A stretch of DNA of 64,000 nucleotides from Microbacterium kyungheense (GTDB lineage: Bacteria; Actinomycetota; Actinomycetes; Actinomycetales; Microbacteriaceae): positions 496,001 through 560,000 of the forward strand of contig NZ_VFPE01000001.1 of assembly GCF_006783905.1 (NCBI RefSeq). Direction: 5' to 3'. A program made the position numbers and the translations under genes. Position 1 is the stretch's first letter. Each line of letters begins with the position of its first letter. The notes below the pieces were generated by a model. It ran no database searches. It saw only the letters and a program-made list of their open reading frames with translations, and was not told the DNA's origin. Positions 1 to 8,572 of the stretch are shown here, piece by piece.

Positions 1-213
1 GTATGGCGGTTCTTCCGCGACGAGATGGGGCTCGACGCCGACGGCGCCCGCACGTTCATGGCGGAAGGCATGCTCATCAGCACGATGATCGGCCTGCGGA
101 TCGTCGACGACTACGGCTCCGACCCGCAGATCACCGAGCTCTTCCACTCGTGCTTCCCGACCGAGCTCCCGCATGTGCTCGACGTGCTTCCGCGCGGCGA
201 CGAGCGCTGGTAG
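1..213 (+). CDS. C-terminal part of a probable TetR-family regulator (5' end outside window)
   Basis: An open frame runs in from the window edge and stops at 211-213, leaving 70 residues. The visible part is helical, with the stretch ARTFMAEGMLISTMIGLR followed by VDDYGSDPQITELF and a short tail ending DERW. That looks like the ligand-binding C-terminal domain of a TetR/AcrR repressor. The DNA-binding N-terminus is missing, so the family call is inference. A 23-base gap separates it from the next gene on the same strand. Confidence 0.45.
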   Translation, partial: VWRFFRDEMGLDADGARTFMAEGMLISTMIGLRIVDDYGSDPQITELFHSCFPTELPHVLDVLPRGDERW

Positions 214-236
214 CGACGAGCGCCGGTAGCAGCAGC

Positions 237-725
237 GTGCCCGTCGTCGAGGCGTCCGCCGTCGTCCCCCTCCCGCCCGATCTCGCGTTCGCCGTCTCGC
301 AGACCACCGGCGCGGTGCGCCTGCGGTGGGACCGCTTCATCCGCCGACAGCAGTTCCTGGACGGAGTGGATGCCGCCGGCAAGGGCGTGCGCACGCTCAC
401 GGTGCAGCGCAGCGGGTTGCGGATGGTGAGCGAGTACGTCTCGTACCGGCCGCCGACGTCGGTGGGCATGAAGATGATCGACGGGCCCTGGTTCTTCGAG
501 AAGATGGGCGGCGGCTGGCGCTTCGAACCCGCCGGCGAGGGCACGCGAGCCGTGTGGCGCTACAACTTCTCGTGCCGCCCGGCGTGGCTCGCGCCGCTCG
601 CCGAGTGGATCGGCACCCGGGTGCTGCAGCGTGAGATCGACCGGAGGATCGCGGGGTTCGCGGCCGGGTGCGCGGATCCGGTCGTCGTCGAGGCGGCTCG
701 TCGCGCGGTACTCCGCCCGGGGTGA
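237..725 (+). CDS. SRPBCC (START/Bet v1-like) family protein
   Basis: This encodes about 162 residues from a GTG at 237, the first start after the preceding stop; no strong ribosome site is visible. The order of strands and the motif SVGMKMIDGPWFFEKMGGGWRF, followed by a Trp-rich strand and a long C-terminal helix, fit the polyketide cyclase/SRPBCC helix-grip fold that binds small hydrophobic ligands. No catalytic residues can be assigned. It sits directly behind the probable TetR gene, so co-expression with it is possible. The upstream frame stays open but reads as low-complexity Arg-rich protein there, which is the shadow of the TetR gene. Confidence 0.68.
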   Translation: MPVVEASAVVPLPPDLAFAVSQTTGAVRLRWDRFIRRQQFLDGVDAAGKGVRTLTVQRSGLRMVSEYVSYRPPTSVGMKMIDGPWFFEKMGGGWRFEPAGEGTRAVWRYNFSCRPAWLAPLAEWIGTRVLQREIDRRIAGFAAGCADPVVVEAARRAVLRPG

Positions 726-744
726 CGACGTCGGGCGTCCGGCG

Positions 745-750
745 TATCGT
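745..750 (+). promoter_or_regulatory. -10 element (TATCGT) of a leaderless-type promoter
   Basis: TATCGT ends 7 bases before the ATG at 758, and there is no ribosome-binding sequence between. This is the spacing of actinobacterial leaderless transcripts. Confidence 0.45.
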
Positions 751-757
751 CGGGCAC

Positions 758-1042
758 ATGTGCCGGAACATCCACACGCTCCACAACTTCGAGCCCGCCG
801 CGACCTCCGAAGAGGTCCACGCCGCCGCGCTCCAGTACGTGCGCAAGATCGCGGGCACCACGAAGCCCTCGAAGGCGAACCAGGAGGCGTTCGACCACGC
901 CGTCCACGAGATCGCCCACATCACGCAGCACCTCCTCGACGACCTCGTCGCCGTGGCCCCGCCGAAGAACCGCGAGGTCGAGGCCGCGAAGGCCCGCGAG
1001 CGGGCTGTCAGGTCCGGCCGCTACGCCGCCCCGGCGGCCTGA
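758..1042 (+). CDS. DUF2277 family protein
   Basis: This is a 94-residue protein beginning MCRNIHTLHNFEPAAT. That opening and the later block KPSKANQEAFDHAVHEIAHITQHLLDDL are hallmarks of the DUF2277 family, a small conserved actinobacterial protein of unknown function. The frame is open upstream to 668, but the conserved family start is the ATG at 758, and a -10-like TATCGT lies 7 bases before it, so a leaderless transcript is likely. There are no membrane segments or signal peptide. The function is not known and none is proposed. Confidence 0.85.
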   Translation: MCRNIHTLHNFEPAATSEEVHAAALQYVRKIAGTTKPSKANQEAFDHAVHEIAHITQHLLDDLVAVAPPKNREVEAAKARERAVRSGRYAAPAA

Positions 1043-1100
1043 TCCCCGCGGTCACGAACGCCGCCGACTCGGATAGTCTGGTCGGCTCCCCTTCGGCGAG

Positions 1101-1130
1101 AAACGCTTCGTCTCGTTCCTCGCTCAGCGC
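1101..1130 (-). repeat. Diverged copy of the GTTGAGCG...GACGAAACG dispersed intergenic repeat
   Basis: Read on the minus strand, this gives GCGCTGAGCGAGGAACGAG followed by ACGAAGCGTTT. That matches, with a few changes, the repeat arms at 11323-11429, 21976-22010 and 32684-32768. Confidence 0.5.
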
Positions 1131-1160
1131 AAGTGGCGCACCGGAGCAGAGGGGAACCCC

Positions 1161-2849
1161 GTGGGTTACATCGACATCGCCGCCGTCTCGTACGCGCTGC
1201 CGGACGGCAGACCGCTGCTCGACGAGGTCTCGTTCCGCGTGGGCGAAGGATCGACGACAGCGCTCATCGGCCAGAACGGCGCGGGCAAGACGACGCTGCT
1301 CAAGATCATCCGCGACGAGACGCCCGCGCTCTCGGGCGTGGTCTCGATCGACGGAGGCCTGGGCGTCATGGACCAGTTCGTGGGCCACGGCGGGCCCGGG
1401 CAGACCGTGCATGACCTGTTGATCTCGGTCGCGCCCGACCGGGTGCGCCGCGCGGCGCGCGAGCTCGAGGACTCCGAGGCCGCGATCATCGAGCACGACG
1501 ACCTCGACACGCAGATGCGCTATGCCGGCGCGCTCGCCGACTACGCCGAGGCGGGCGGCTACGAATACGAGACCGTCTGGGACACCTGCACCACCGCGGC
1601 CCTCGGCATCCCGTTCTCGCGTGCACGGTACCGCGAGCTCACGACGCTGTCGGGCGGCGAGCAGAAACGGCTGGCGCTGGAGGCGCTGCTGCGCGGCCCC
1701 GACCAGGTGCTGCTGCTGGACGAGCCGGACAACTACCTCGACGTGCCGGGCAAGCGGTGGCTCGAGGATCGCCTGCGCGAGACTCCGAAGACGGTGCTGC
1801 TCGTGTCGCATGACCGTGAGCTGCTGGCGCGCGCGGCCGATCGCATCGTGACGCTCGAGACCGGTGGCGCGGGCAGCACGGCGTGGGTGCACGGCGGGGG
1901 CTTCGGCACCTATCACCGCGCTCGCGAGGACCGCATGGCACGGCTCGACGAGCTGCGCCGGCGCTGGGACGAGCAGCACGTGAAGCTCAAGGCGCTGGTC
2001 GCGATGCTCAAGGTGAAGGCCGCGAACAACAGCGACATGGCCTCGCGGTACCGCGCCGCCCAGACGCGGCTCAGCAAGTTCGAAGAGGCCGGGCCGCCGC
2101 GGGAGCGTCCTAAGGAGCAGGACCTCGACGTACGGCTGCGCGGTGCGCGCACCGGCAGACGCGCCGTGGTCGCCGAGAGGCTCGAGCTCACCGGGCTCAT
2201 GAAGCCGTTCGACGTCGAGGTGTGGTTCGGCGACCGCGTCGCCGTGCTGGGGTCGAACGGATCGGGCAAGTCGCATTTCCTCCGCCTGCTCGCCCGTGGC
2301 GGCACCGACCCCGACGGGCGGCTAGGGCACATCACCGCGACCGGCGCCGCTCTGGAGCCGGTCGCGCACGAGGGGCGTGCGATCCTCGGCGCCCGCGTGG
2401 TGCCGGGCTGGTTCGCTCAGACGCACCGGCATCCCGAGTTCGACGGACGCACGCTGCTCGACATCCTGCACCGCGGCGAGGACGCCCGCGCGGGGCTGCC
2501 GCGCGACGCCGCGTCGAGCGCCCTGGACCGCTACGGTCTCGTGGCGCAGGCCGAGCAGACGTTCGACAGCCTCTCGGGTGGCCAGCAGGCGCGGTTCCAG
2601 ATCCTGCTGCTGGAGCTCTCGGGTGCGACGCTGCTGCTGCTGGACGAGCCGACCGACAACCTCGACCTCGTCTCGGCCGAGGCGCTGCAGGACGCGCTCG
2701 CGCGCTTCGAGGGCACCGTGCTCGCCGTCACCCACGACCGGTGGCTCGCGAAGTCGTTCGACCGCTTCCTCGTCTTCGGCTCGGACGGCCGCGTGTTCGA
2801 GTCCGACGCCCCGGTGTGGGACGAGGCCCGCGTCGTGCGTGCCCGGTGA
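1161..2849 (+). CDS. ABC-F family ATPase (ribosome-associated / resistance type)
   Basis: This soluble protein of 562 residues has two nucleotide-binding domains and no membrane segment, the ABC-F layout. The first domain has Walker A GQNGAGKT (about residues 37-44), signature LSGGEQKR and Walker B LLLDEPDNYLD. The second has GSNGSGKS, LSGGQQAR and LLLDEPTDNLD. A charged linker joins them (HVKLKALVAMLKVKAANNSD onward). ABC-F proteins act on the ribosome as translation factors or as antibiotic-protection factors; I cannot tell which applies here. The GTG at 1161 follows a purine-rich GAGGGG. The gene appears monocistronic, with repeat elements on both sides. Confidence 0.92.
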   Translation: MGYIDIAAVSYALPDGRPLLDEVSFRVGEGSTTALIGQNGAGKTTLLKIIRDETPALSGVVSIDGGLGVMDQFVGHGGPGQTVHDLLISVAPDRVRRAARELEDSEAAIIEHDDLDTQMRYAGALADYAEAGGYEYETVWDTCTTAALGIPFSRARYRELTTLSGGEQKRLALEALLRGPDQVLLLDEPDNYLDVPGKRWLEDRLRETPKTVLLVSHDRELLARAADRIVTLETGGAGSTAWVHGGGFGTYHRAREDRMARLDELRRRWDEQHVKLKALVAMLKVKAANNSDMASRYRAAQTRLSKFEEAGPPRERPKEQDLDVRLRGARTGRRAVVAERLELTGLMKPFDVEVWFGDRVAVLGSNGSGKSHFLRLLARGGTDPDGRLGHITATGAALEPVAHEGRAILGARVVPGWFAQTHRHPEFDGRTLLDILHRGEDARAGLPRDAASSALDRYGLVAQAEQTFDSLSGGQQARFQILLLELSGATLLLLDEPTDNLDLVSAEALQDALARFEGTVLAVTHDRWLAKSFDRFLVFGSDGRVFESDAPVWDEARVVRAR

Positions 2850-2858
2850 GGACCCGCC

Positions 2859-2946
2859 GTTCGGGGCGCGGTTCGTCCGTTCGGGGCGCAGGGCGCGCGC
2901 CCCGAACGCAGGGCGCGCGCCCCGAACGCACGGCGCGCGCCCCGAA
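2859..2946. repeat. GC-rich tandem and inverted repeat cluster after the ABC-F gene
   Basis: GTTCGGGGCGC occurs at 2859 and 2879. It is followed by three near-identical direct copies of a 20-base unit (GGGCGCGCGCCCCGAACGCA) at 2891, 2911 and 2931, the last one truncated. The first two words are the reverse complement of GCGCCCCGAAC in the later units, so the RNA could fold into alternative strong hairpins and act as a terminator for the ABC-F gene. Confidence 0.7.
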
Positions 2947-2988
2947 CCCGGATGGGAGGCCGAATCGGGTGGCACGGAGGGTGGCGGG

Positions 2989-2994
2989 TAGGCT
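2989..2994 (+). promoter_or_regulatory. -10 element (TAGGCT) of a leaderless-type promoter
   Basis: TAGGCT lies 6 bases before the GTG at 3001, the spacing expected when transcription starts at the start codon. Confidence 0.45.
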
Positions 2995-3000
2995 GGACGC

Positions 3001-4125
3001 GTGAGCATGGACATCGAACTCGGCCGGGCAAAGCGCGCGCGTCGCGCCTACACGTTCGACGACATCGCGGTGGTGCCGTCGAGGCGAACGCGCAACCCCG
3101 AGGACGTGTCGACGGCCTGGACGATCGACGCGTTCAGCTTCGACATCCCGGTGCTCGGCGCCCCGATGGACTCGGTCGTGAGTCCGCGCACGGCGATCAT
3201 GCTCGGCCAGCTCGGCGGCCTCGGCGTCCTCGACCTGGAGGGGCTGTGGACGCGCTACGACGACCCCGAGCCGCTGCTCGCCGAGATCGCCGGCCTCGAC
3301 AAGGGCGCCGCGACCGGCCGCATGCAGGAGCTGTACTCCGAGCCGATCAAGCCCGAGCTGGTGCGCGATCGGCTCGCCGAGATCCGTGCGGCCGGCGTCA
3401 CCGTGGCCGGCTCGCTCACGCCGCAGCGCACGCAGGATCTATACGAGACGGTCGTCGCCGCGGGCGTCGACCTGTTCGTGATCCGCGGCACCACGGTGTC
3501 GGCCGAGCACGTGTCGAGCGTCGACCAGCCCCTCAACCTCAAGAAGTTCATCTACGACCTCGACGTCCCGGTGATCGTCGGCGGCGCGTCGACCTACACC
3601 GCGGCCCTGCACCTGATGCGCACCGGCGCCGCGGGCGTGCTCGTCGGATTCGGCGGGGGAGCGGCGTCGACGACCCGCGCCACGCTGGGGCTGCACGCGC
3701 CGATGGCCACCGCCGTCGCCGACGTCGCCGGCGCGCGTCGCGACTACCTCGACGAATCGGGTGGGCGCTACGTGCACGTCATCGCCGACGGCGGCGTGGG
3801 CACGTCGGGCGACATCGTCAAGGCGATCGCGATGGGGGCGGATGCCGTCATGCTGGGCGTCGCGCTGGCACGGGCGACGGATGCCCCCGGCCGCGGCTTC
3901 CACTGGGGTCCCGAGGCGCACCACGCCAAGCTTCCGCGCGGAAAGCGCGTGAAGGTCGACCAGGTCGCTTCGCTCGAAGAGATCCTGTACGGCCCCGCGC
4001 CCGTGGCCGACGGCACGGCGAACCTCATCGGGGCGCTGCGCAAGTCGATGGCGACGACCGGATACTCCGATCTCAAGGAGTTCCAGCGCGTCGAGGTCGT
4101 CGTCGCCCCGTACGCCGCGGGATGA
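3001..4125 (+). CDS. guaB3: GuaB3-type IMP dehydrogenase family protein (no CBS domains)
   Basis: This 374-residue TIM-barrel protein has IMPDH landmarks: YTFDDIAVVPSRRTRNP at the N-terminus, PVLGAPMDSVVS, a phosphate-binding IADGGVGTSGD and GADAVMLG. There is no inserted CBS pair, so it belongs to the short GuaB3 branch rather than to GuaB. In canonical IMPDH the catalytic cysteine lies in a GSICTTR loop. Here the equivalent stretch (about residues 215-224) reads GFGGGAASTTR, so that cysteine is absent and the activity is uncertain. The neighbours SURF1, DUF3817 and guaA follow closely, placing it in a guanine-nucleotide block. The promoter looks leaderless. Confidence 0.88.
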   Translation: MSMDIELGRAKRARRAYTFDDIAVVPSRRTRNPEDVSTAWTIDAFSFDIPVLGAPMDSVVSPRTAIMLGQLGGLGVLDLEGLWTRYDDPEPLLAEIAGLDKGAATGRMQELYSEPIKPELVRDRLAEIRAAGVTVAGSLTPQRTQDLYETVVAAGVDLFVIRGTTVSAEHVSSVDQPLNLKKFIYDLDVPVIVGGASTYTAALHLMRTGAAGVLVGFGGGAASTTRATLGLHAPMATAVADVAGARRDYLDESGGRYVHVIADGGVGTSGDIVKAIAMGADAVMLGVALARATDAPGRGFHWGPEAHHAKLPRGKRVKVDQVASLEEILYGPAPVADGTANLIGALRKSMATTGYSDLKEFQRVEVVVAPYAAG

Positions 4126-5009
4126 GCTCACCCTCGCCCGAATCTCCTCCCGCACCGGAGGTCTTCCCGCCGACCCTGCGCGAGGTGCTGCTGCGGCCGC
4201 GATGGATCGGCATGCTGCTGCTGTGCCTGGTCGTCGCCGGCGTCTTCGCGTGGCTCGGGCAGTGGCAGCTCGCCCGCGCGGTGCAGGTGAACCCGACGCC
4301 GCCGGGCGCCACCGAAGAGGTGCGCCCGATCGGCGACGTCGTGCAGCCCGGCGAGTACCTCAAAGACCCCCTGGTGGGCCAGCGCGTCGAGGCGGACGGC
4401 ACGTGGGTGCCGGGCGACTTCCTCATCGTCGAGTCCCGCTACAACGACGGCGTGAAGGGCTACTGGGTGACCGGTCAGCTGCGTCTCGACGAGGGCGAGA
4501 CGGACGTCGCCGGCCCGGTGTCGGTGGCCGTCGCGCTCGGCTGGGCGCCGACGACGGATGCCGCGCACGCAGCCGTCGAGAAGCTCGAGGACGAGGCATC
4601 CGATGCCGATCCGGTCACGGTGACGGGTCGCCTGATCGCCGACGAGGGACCGGTGCTCCCACCGCACGGCGCGGACCCGCAGACCATGACGCGGATGTCG
4701 CCGGCAGCGCTGCTGGGCCGTTGGCACGACGTCGACGAGCTCAGCGTGTTCCGGCCGTATCTCGCGTCGGGCGAGGCGTTCGGCGGACTGGAGGCGATCT
4801 CGTCGCCGGCGCCCGAACAGGGGTCGACCGTCAACTGGCTGAACATCTTCTACGCCGTCGAGTGGGCGGTCTTCGCGGGCTTCGCCTTCTACCTCTGGTA
4901 CCGCCTCGCGAAGGACGCGTGGGAGAAGGAGCTCGAGGACCTGGCAGACGACGAGGAGGCCGAGGGCGCCGACGACGGCCCCGGCGGGGCCGCGGCGACA
5001 CGCGGGTAG
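4122..5009 (+). CDS. SURF1 family protein (cytochrome oxidase assembly)
   Basis: This encodes about 295 residues starting at an ATG that overlaps the guaB3 stop (ATGA). An N-terminal membrane helix (GMLLLCLVVAGVFAWLGQWQ, near residues 26-48) leads into the SURF1 signature LGQWQLAR. A long extracytoplasmic domain follows, with VEADGTWVPGDFLIV and a central NDGVKGYWV, then a second helix (YAVEWAVFAGFAFYLWYRL). The C-terminal tail is acidic. SURF1/Shy1 proteins assist assembly and heme insertion of aa3-type cytochrome c oxidase. Its place between guanine-nucleotide genes is positional rather than functional. Confidence in the family is high. Confidence 0.87.
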   Translation: MSSPSPESPPAPEVFPPTLREVLLRPRWIGMLLLCLVVAGVFAWLGQWQLARAVQVNPTPPGATEEVRPIGDVVQPGEYLKDPLVGQRVEADGTWVPGDFLIVESRYNDGVKGYWVTGQLRLDEGETDVAGPVSVAVALGWAPTTDAAHAAVEKLEDEASDADPVTVTGRLIADEGPVLPPHGADPQTMTRMSPAALLGRWHDVDELSVFRPYLASGEAFGGLEAISSPAPEQGSTVNWLNIFYAVEWAVFAGFAFYLWYRLAKDAWEKELEDLADDEEAEGADDGPGGAAATRG

Positions 5010-5012
5010 ACT
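5007..5012 (+). promoter_or_regulatory. -10 element (TAGACT) overlapping the SURF1 stop codon
   Basis: TAGACT begins with the SURF1 stop TAG and ends 7 bases before the ATG at 5020. This suggests an internal leaderless-type promoter for the next gene. Confidence 0.35.
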
Positions 5013-5019
5013 GGGGGTC

Positions 5020-5520
5020 ATGCCCCGCGCCCCGAAGCTCGCTTCCTTTCCGGCGATCCGCGGAGCCCTGAAGTTCTACCAGATCTGCTCGATCATCACG
5101 GGCACCATGCTGCTGCTGCTCGTGGCCGAGATGGTCGTCAAGTACGCCGTCGGCTACGAGCTGTTCCTCGGCGGATCCGGCGGCTTCCTGTGGTTCGCGC
5201 CCGTCGTCGAGACCGCCTCCGGCCTGGAGTCCACCGGTGACGGGTTCAACCTGTCGCTGGGCATCCTGGTCGCGCACGGCTGGTTCTACGTCGTGTACCT
5301 CATCTCGTGCTTCCGCGTGTGGAGCCTCATGCGCTGGAACCTCGGCCGCCTGGCGATGCTCGCGGCGGGCGGCATCGTGCCGCTGCTGTCGTTCTTCATG
5401 GAGGCCCGCGTCGCCCGCGACGTGAAGTCCTACCTCGCGCAGCGCGAGGCCGATGAACTGCACTCGCGCTCCGAGCACTCGTCCCTCACTCACGCCATCC
5501 CTACGGAGAACAAGCGTTGA
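5020..5520 (+). CDS. DUF3817 domain integral membrane protein
   Basis: This protein of 166 residues has three hydrophobic segments ([32 protein letters not shown] and [19 protein letters not shown]), the DUF3817 layout. Family members are small membrane proteins of unknown function that sit next to guaA in many actinobacteria. The C-terminal tail ([17 protein letters not shown]) is hydrophilic and partly encodes the ribosome site of guaA. The stop TGA overlaps the TTG start of guaA, so translational coupling is likely. No catalytic motif is visible. Confidence 0.83.
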   Translation: MPRAPKLASFPAIRGALKFYQICSIITGTMLLLLVAEMVVKYAVGYELFLGGSGGFLWFAPVVETASGLESTGDGFNLSLGILVAHGWFYVVYLISCFRVWSLMRWNLGRLAMLAAGGIVPLLSFFMEARVARDVKSYLAQREADELHSRSEHSSLTHAIPTENKR

Positions 5521-7100
5521 CCGAACAAAATGAGACCGACCAGCGTCCGGTCCTCGTCGTCGACTTCGGCGCGCAGTACGCGCAGCTGATCGCCCGCCGC
5601 GTCCGCGAGGCCGGCGTGTACAGCGAGATCGTGCCGCACACCGCGACGGCGGCCGACATCGCGGCGAAGAACCCCGTCGGCATCATCCTGTCGGGCGGCC
5701 CGTCGTCGGTGTACGAAGAGGGTGCTCCGGCGCTGGACACCGGCGTGTTCGAGCTCGGCGTGCCGACGCTCGGCATCTGCTACGGCTTCCAGGTCATGGC
5801 GCAGGCGCTCGGCGGCGAGGTCGCCAACACCGGACTGCGCGAGTACGGTGCGACGGATGCCGCCGTCACGGGTGACGGCGGCGTGCTGCTGGGCGGTCAG
5901 CCGGTGGAGCAGAACGTGTGGATGAGCCACGGCGACCAGGTCGCCAAGGCGCCCGAAGGCTTCGAGGTCCTCGCGTCGACCGGAGCGACCCCGGTGGCCG
6001 CGTTCGGCAGCGACGAGCGCCGGCTGTACGGCGTGCAGTGGCATCCCGAGGTCAAGCACTCGGACTACGGCCAGAACGTCATCGAGAACTTCCTGCACAA
6101 GGCGGCGGGCCTTCCCGCCGACTGGAACAGCGGCAACGTCATCGCCGAGCAGGTCGAGAAGATCCGCGCCCAGGTCGGCACCGGCCACGTGCTGTCGGCC
6201 CTGTCGGGCGGCGTGGACTCGGCCGTCTCGACCGCGCTCGTGCACAAGGCCGTCGGCGACCAGCTCGTCGCGGTGTTCGTCGACCACGGGCTCCTCCGCA
6301 AGGGCGAGCGCGAGCAGGTCGAGCAGGACTACGTCGCCTCCACCGGCGTGCGCCTCGTGACCGTCGACGCGCGCGAGCAGTTCCTGAACGCCCTCGCCGG
6401 TGTGAGCGACCCCGAGCAGAAGCGCAAGATCATCGGCCGCGAGTTCATCCGCGCGTTCGAGAAGGTGCAGGCCGACCTGGTCGCCGAGGCGGCGGCAGAG
6501 GGCGAGCCGATCCGCTTCCTGGTGCAGGGGACGCTGTACCCCGACGTCGTCGAGTCCGGCGGCGGCACCGGTACCGCGAACATCAAGTCGCACCACAACG
6601 TCGGCGGCCTGCCCGAGGACCTGCAGTTCGAGCTCGTCGAGCCGCTGCGCACCCTGTTCAAGGACGAGGTGCGGGCGATCGGCCGCGAGCTGGGCCTTCC
6701 CGAGGTCATCGTCTCGCGTCAGCCCTTTCCGGGCCCCGGCCTCGGCATCCGCATCGTGGGTGAGGTCACCGCTGACCGTCTCGAGATTCTGCGCGATGCC
6801 GACGCCATCGCCCGCGAAGAGCTGACGAAGGCGGGCCTGGACGGCGAGATCTGGCAGTGCCCGGTCGTGCTGCTGGCCGATGTGCGCTCGGTGGGGGTGC
6901 AGGGCGACGGCCGCACCTACGGTCACCCGATCGTGCTGCGCCCGGTGTCGTCCGAGGACGCGATGACCGCCGACTGGACGCGCCTGCCCTACGACGTGCT
7001 GTCGAAGATCTCCAACCGCATCACCAACGAGGTGCGCGAGATCAACCGCGTCGTCCTCGACGTCACCTCGAAGCCCCCGGGGACCATCGAGTGGGAGTGA
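5517..7100 (+). CDS. guaA: GMP synthase (glutamine-hydrolysing)
   Basis: This protein of 527 residues converts XMP to GMP using glutamine and ATP, the last step of guanylate synthesis. The N-terminal class I glutamine amidotransferase has its nucleophile in GICYGFQ (Cys88) and the His176/Glu178 pair in WHPEVKHS. The ATP-pyrophosphatase domain has the P-loop [12 protein letters not shown]. The C-terminal dimerisation domain ends in the conserved KPPGTIEWE. The start is a TTG at 5517 overlapping the DUF3817 stop, with GGAG upstream. The length is normal for the family. A perfect hairpin at 7107-7140 ends the unit. Confidence 0.98.
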   Translation: MTEQNETDQRPVLVVDFGAQYAQLIARRVREAGVYSEIVPHTATAADIAAKNPVGIILSGGPSSVYEEGAPALDTGVFELGVPTLGICYGFQVMAQALGGEVANTGLREYGATDAAVTGDGGVLLGGQPVEQNVWMSHGDQVAKAPEGFEVLASTGATPVAAFGSDERRLYGVQWHPEVKHSDYGQNVIENFLHKAAGLPADWNSGNVIAEQVEKIRAQVGTGHVLSALSGGVDSAVSTALVHKAVGDQLVAVFVDHGLLRKGEREQVEQDYVASTGVRLVTVDAREQFLNALAGVSDPEQKRKIIGREFIRAFEKVQADLVAEAAAEGEPIRFLVQGTLYPDVVESGGGTGTANIKSHHNVGGLPEDLQFELVEPLRTLFKDEVRAIGRELGLPEVIVSRQPFPGPGLGIRIVGEVTADRLEILRDADAIAREELTKAGLDGEIWQCPVVLLADVRSVGVQGDGRTYGHPIVLRPVSSEDAMTADWTRLPYDVLSKISNRITNEVREINRVVLDVTSKPPGTIEWE

Positions 7101-7106
7101 TCTGAG

Positions 7107-7140
7107 ATGGATGCCGCAAGCTCTGGCTTGCGGCATCCAT
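7107..7140 (+). terminator. Intrinsic terminator-like hairpin after guaA
   Basis: A 14-base perfect stem (ATGGATGCCGCAAG at 7107-7120 and CTTGCGGCATCCAT at 7127-7140) closes on the loop CTCTGG. A TCGTTTCGG stretch follows. It lies 6 bases after the guaA stop. Its ends use the GGATGCC/GGCATCC word, as two other terminators in the window do. Confidence 0.8.
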
Positions 7141-7176
7141 TCGTTTCGGCACGTGTTCGCGGGGGAGGATGGACGG

Positions 7177-8562
7177 GTGAGCCCTGACGCGCAGCTGCCC
7201 GATGCCGACTACGTGGTACTGGGGAGCCGGATCGCGCTCGGCCTCGACGGCGGGTTCGCCGTGGCGGTGCCGGCCCGGCTGCGGCTGCTCGAGGAGGCGG
7301 GCGCGCGCGAGCCGCTGATGCTGAGCGTCGACGGTCAGTCGCCCGAGGTGCATGCCGCGCAGCGGCAGGCGTTCGTGGACGGCGGGCACGTGCCCGAGGT
7401 GTCGCGCATGCGCAACCTGTTCGATGAGCTCCTCTCCGGCGGGCAGCGGCTGTCGCGGGCGGGCTCGCCGGGCGGGCAGACGCCGGGCGTCGCCTATCGC
7501 ACGGTTCGGGATGCCGGCGGCCGCGCCGTCGTGGAGCTGCCGGTGTTCGAGAACGACCCGGAGTGGCACCTGCGCGACGCGAACGTCGTGGTGCACACGG
7601 CGGAGGGGGATCGCGTGCTGCGCGGGTTCCGCGGGCTGTACATCGCATGGCTGGACGCGATCGCGGATGAGCGCCGCGCCGCCGCGGGCGACCCCGACCG
7701 CCTGTTCGTCGTGGTGTGCGAGTCCCGGCAGATCGGCGAGGCGCTCGTGGACTGGGACGACCCGCGCGTGCGGCTCGTGCACACGATCCACAACTCGCAT
7801 CTTCCGGCTCCGCACGACGACCCCACCGCGCCGGTGACCGGCCTGTGGGAGCGGTGGCTGCGGACGCTCGACGCGTACGACGCGGTGGTGTGGCCCACCG
7901 AAGCGCAGCGCGACGAGGTCGCGGAGCGCTTCGGCGATCCGGGCACGTTCCACGTCGCGCCCAACACCATCGAGCTCGGCGACGAGCCCCGAGCCGCGGC
8001 ATCCCGCGATCCGCACCGGGTGGTGATGCTCAACCGGCTCGCGCCGCAGAAGCGCGTCGACCTTGCCGTGCGGGCGTGGCCTGCGGTCGTCGCGGCCGTG
8101 CCCGACGCGCAGCTCGACGTGTACGGCGACGGGCCGCTGCGCGATGAGCTGCAGGCGCTCGTCGACGAGCTCGGCGTCTCTGCCTCGGTGACGCTGCACG
8201 GCGCGACGGCGGAGCGCGACGCCGTGTTCGACCGGTCCGCTGTCTTCCTCACCTCCACCGCGTTCGAAGGGCAGGGGCTCTCGATCGCCGAGGCGCTGGC
8301 GCGCGGGCTGCCGGTGGTCTCGACAGACGTCCGCTACGGTCCGCGCGAGGCCGTCGGCGACGCCGGCGTGCTCGTGCCGCCGGGAGAGATCGGGGCGTTG
8401 TCGGCCGCGCTCATCGGTCTGCTGCAGGACGACGGGCGCCGCGCAGAGCTGTCGGCGCACGCCCGTGCCGCAGCTGCCGCGTTCGCGCCCGACGCGGTGC
8501 GTCCGGCGCTCGTGGCCGCGCTGCGCGCCGCGGTCGAGCATCCCTCGCGCCGCGCGCGCTGA
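7177..8562 (+). CDS. GT4-type glycosyltransferase (GT-B fold)
   Basis: This encodes 461 residues from a GTG at 7177, preceded by GGGGGAGGAT. The frame is open further upstream, but only through the terminator hairpin. The C-terminal half has the GT4 donor-site pattern: NRLAPQKRVDLAVRAW, DVYGDGPLRDEL, then the E-x7-E region STAFEGQGLSIAEALARGLPVV and DVRYGPREAVGDAGVLVPPG. The N-terminal acceptor domain has RLVHTIHNSH. The organisation resembles poly(glycerol-phosphate) glucosyltransferases of wall glycopolymer synthesis, but sugar donor and acceptor cannot be read from sequence. There is no signal peptide, so it probably acts at the cytoplasmic face. It appears to be a single-gene unit. Confidence 0.83.
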   Translation: MSPDAQLPDADYVVLGSRIALGLDGGFAVAVPARLRLLEEAGAREPLMLSVDGQSPEVHAAQRQAFVDGGHVPEVSRMRNLFDELLSGGQRLSRAGSPGGQTPGVAYRTVRDAGGRAVVELPVFENDPEWHLRDANVVVHTAEGDRVLRGFRGLYIAWLDAIADERRAAAGDPDRLFVVVCESRQIGEALVDWDDPRVRLVHTIHNSHLPAPHDDPTAPVTGLWERWLRTLDAYDAVVWPTEAQRDEVAERFGDPGTFHVAPNTIELGDEPRAAASRDPHRVVMLNRLAPQKRVDLAVRAWPAVVAAVPDAQLDVYGDGPLRDELQALVDELGVSASVTLHGATAERDAVFDRSAVFLTSTAFEGQGLSIAEALARGLPVVSTDVRYGPREAVGDAGVLVPPGEIGALSAALIGLLQDDGRRAELSAHARAAAAAFAPDAVRPALVAALRAAVEHPSRRAR

Positions 8563-8572
8563 GGCGCCGGGC

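Noticed and set aside
2859..2946. Possible CRISPR or phage attachment site
   Set aside because: The 20-base units abut each other without spacers, and no integrase or tRNA is nearby.
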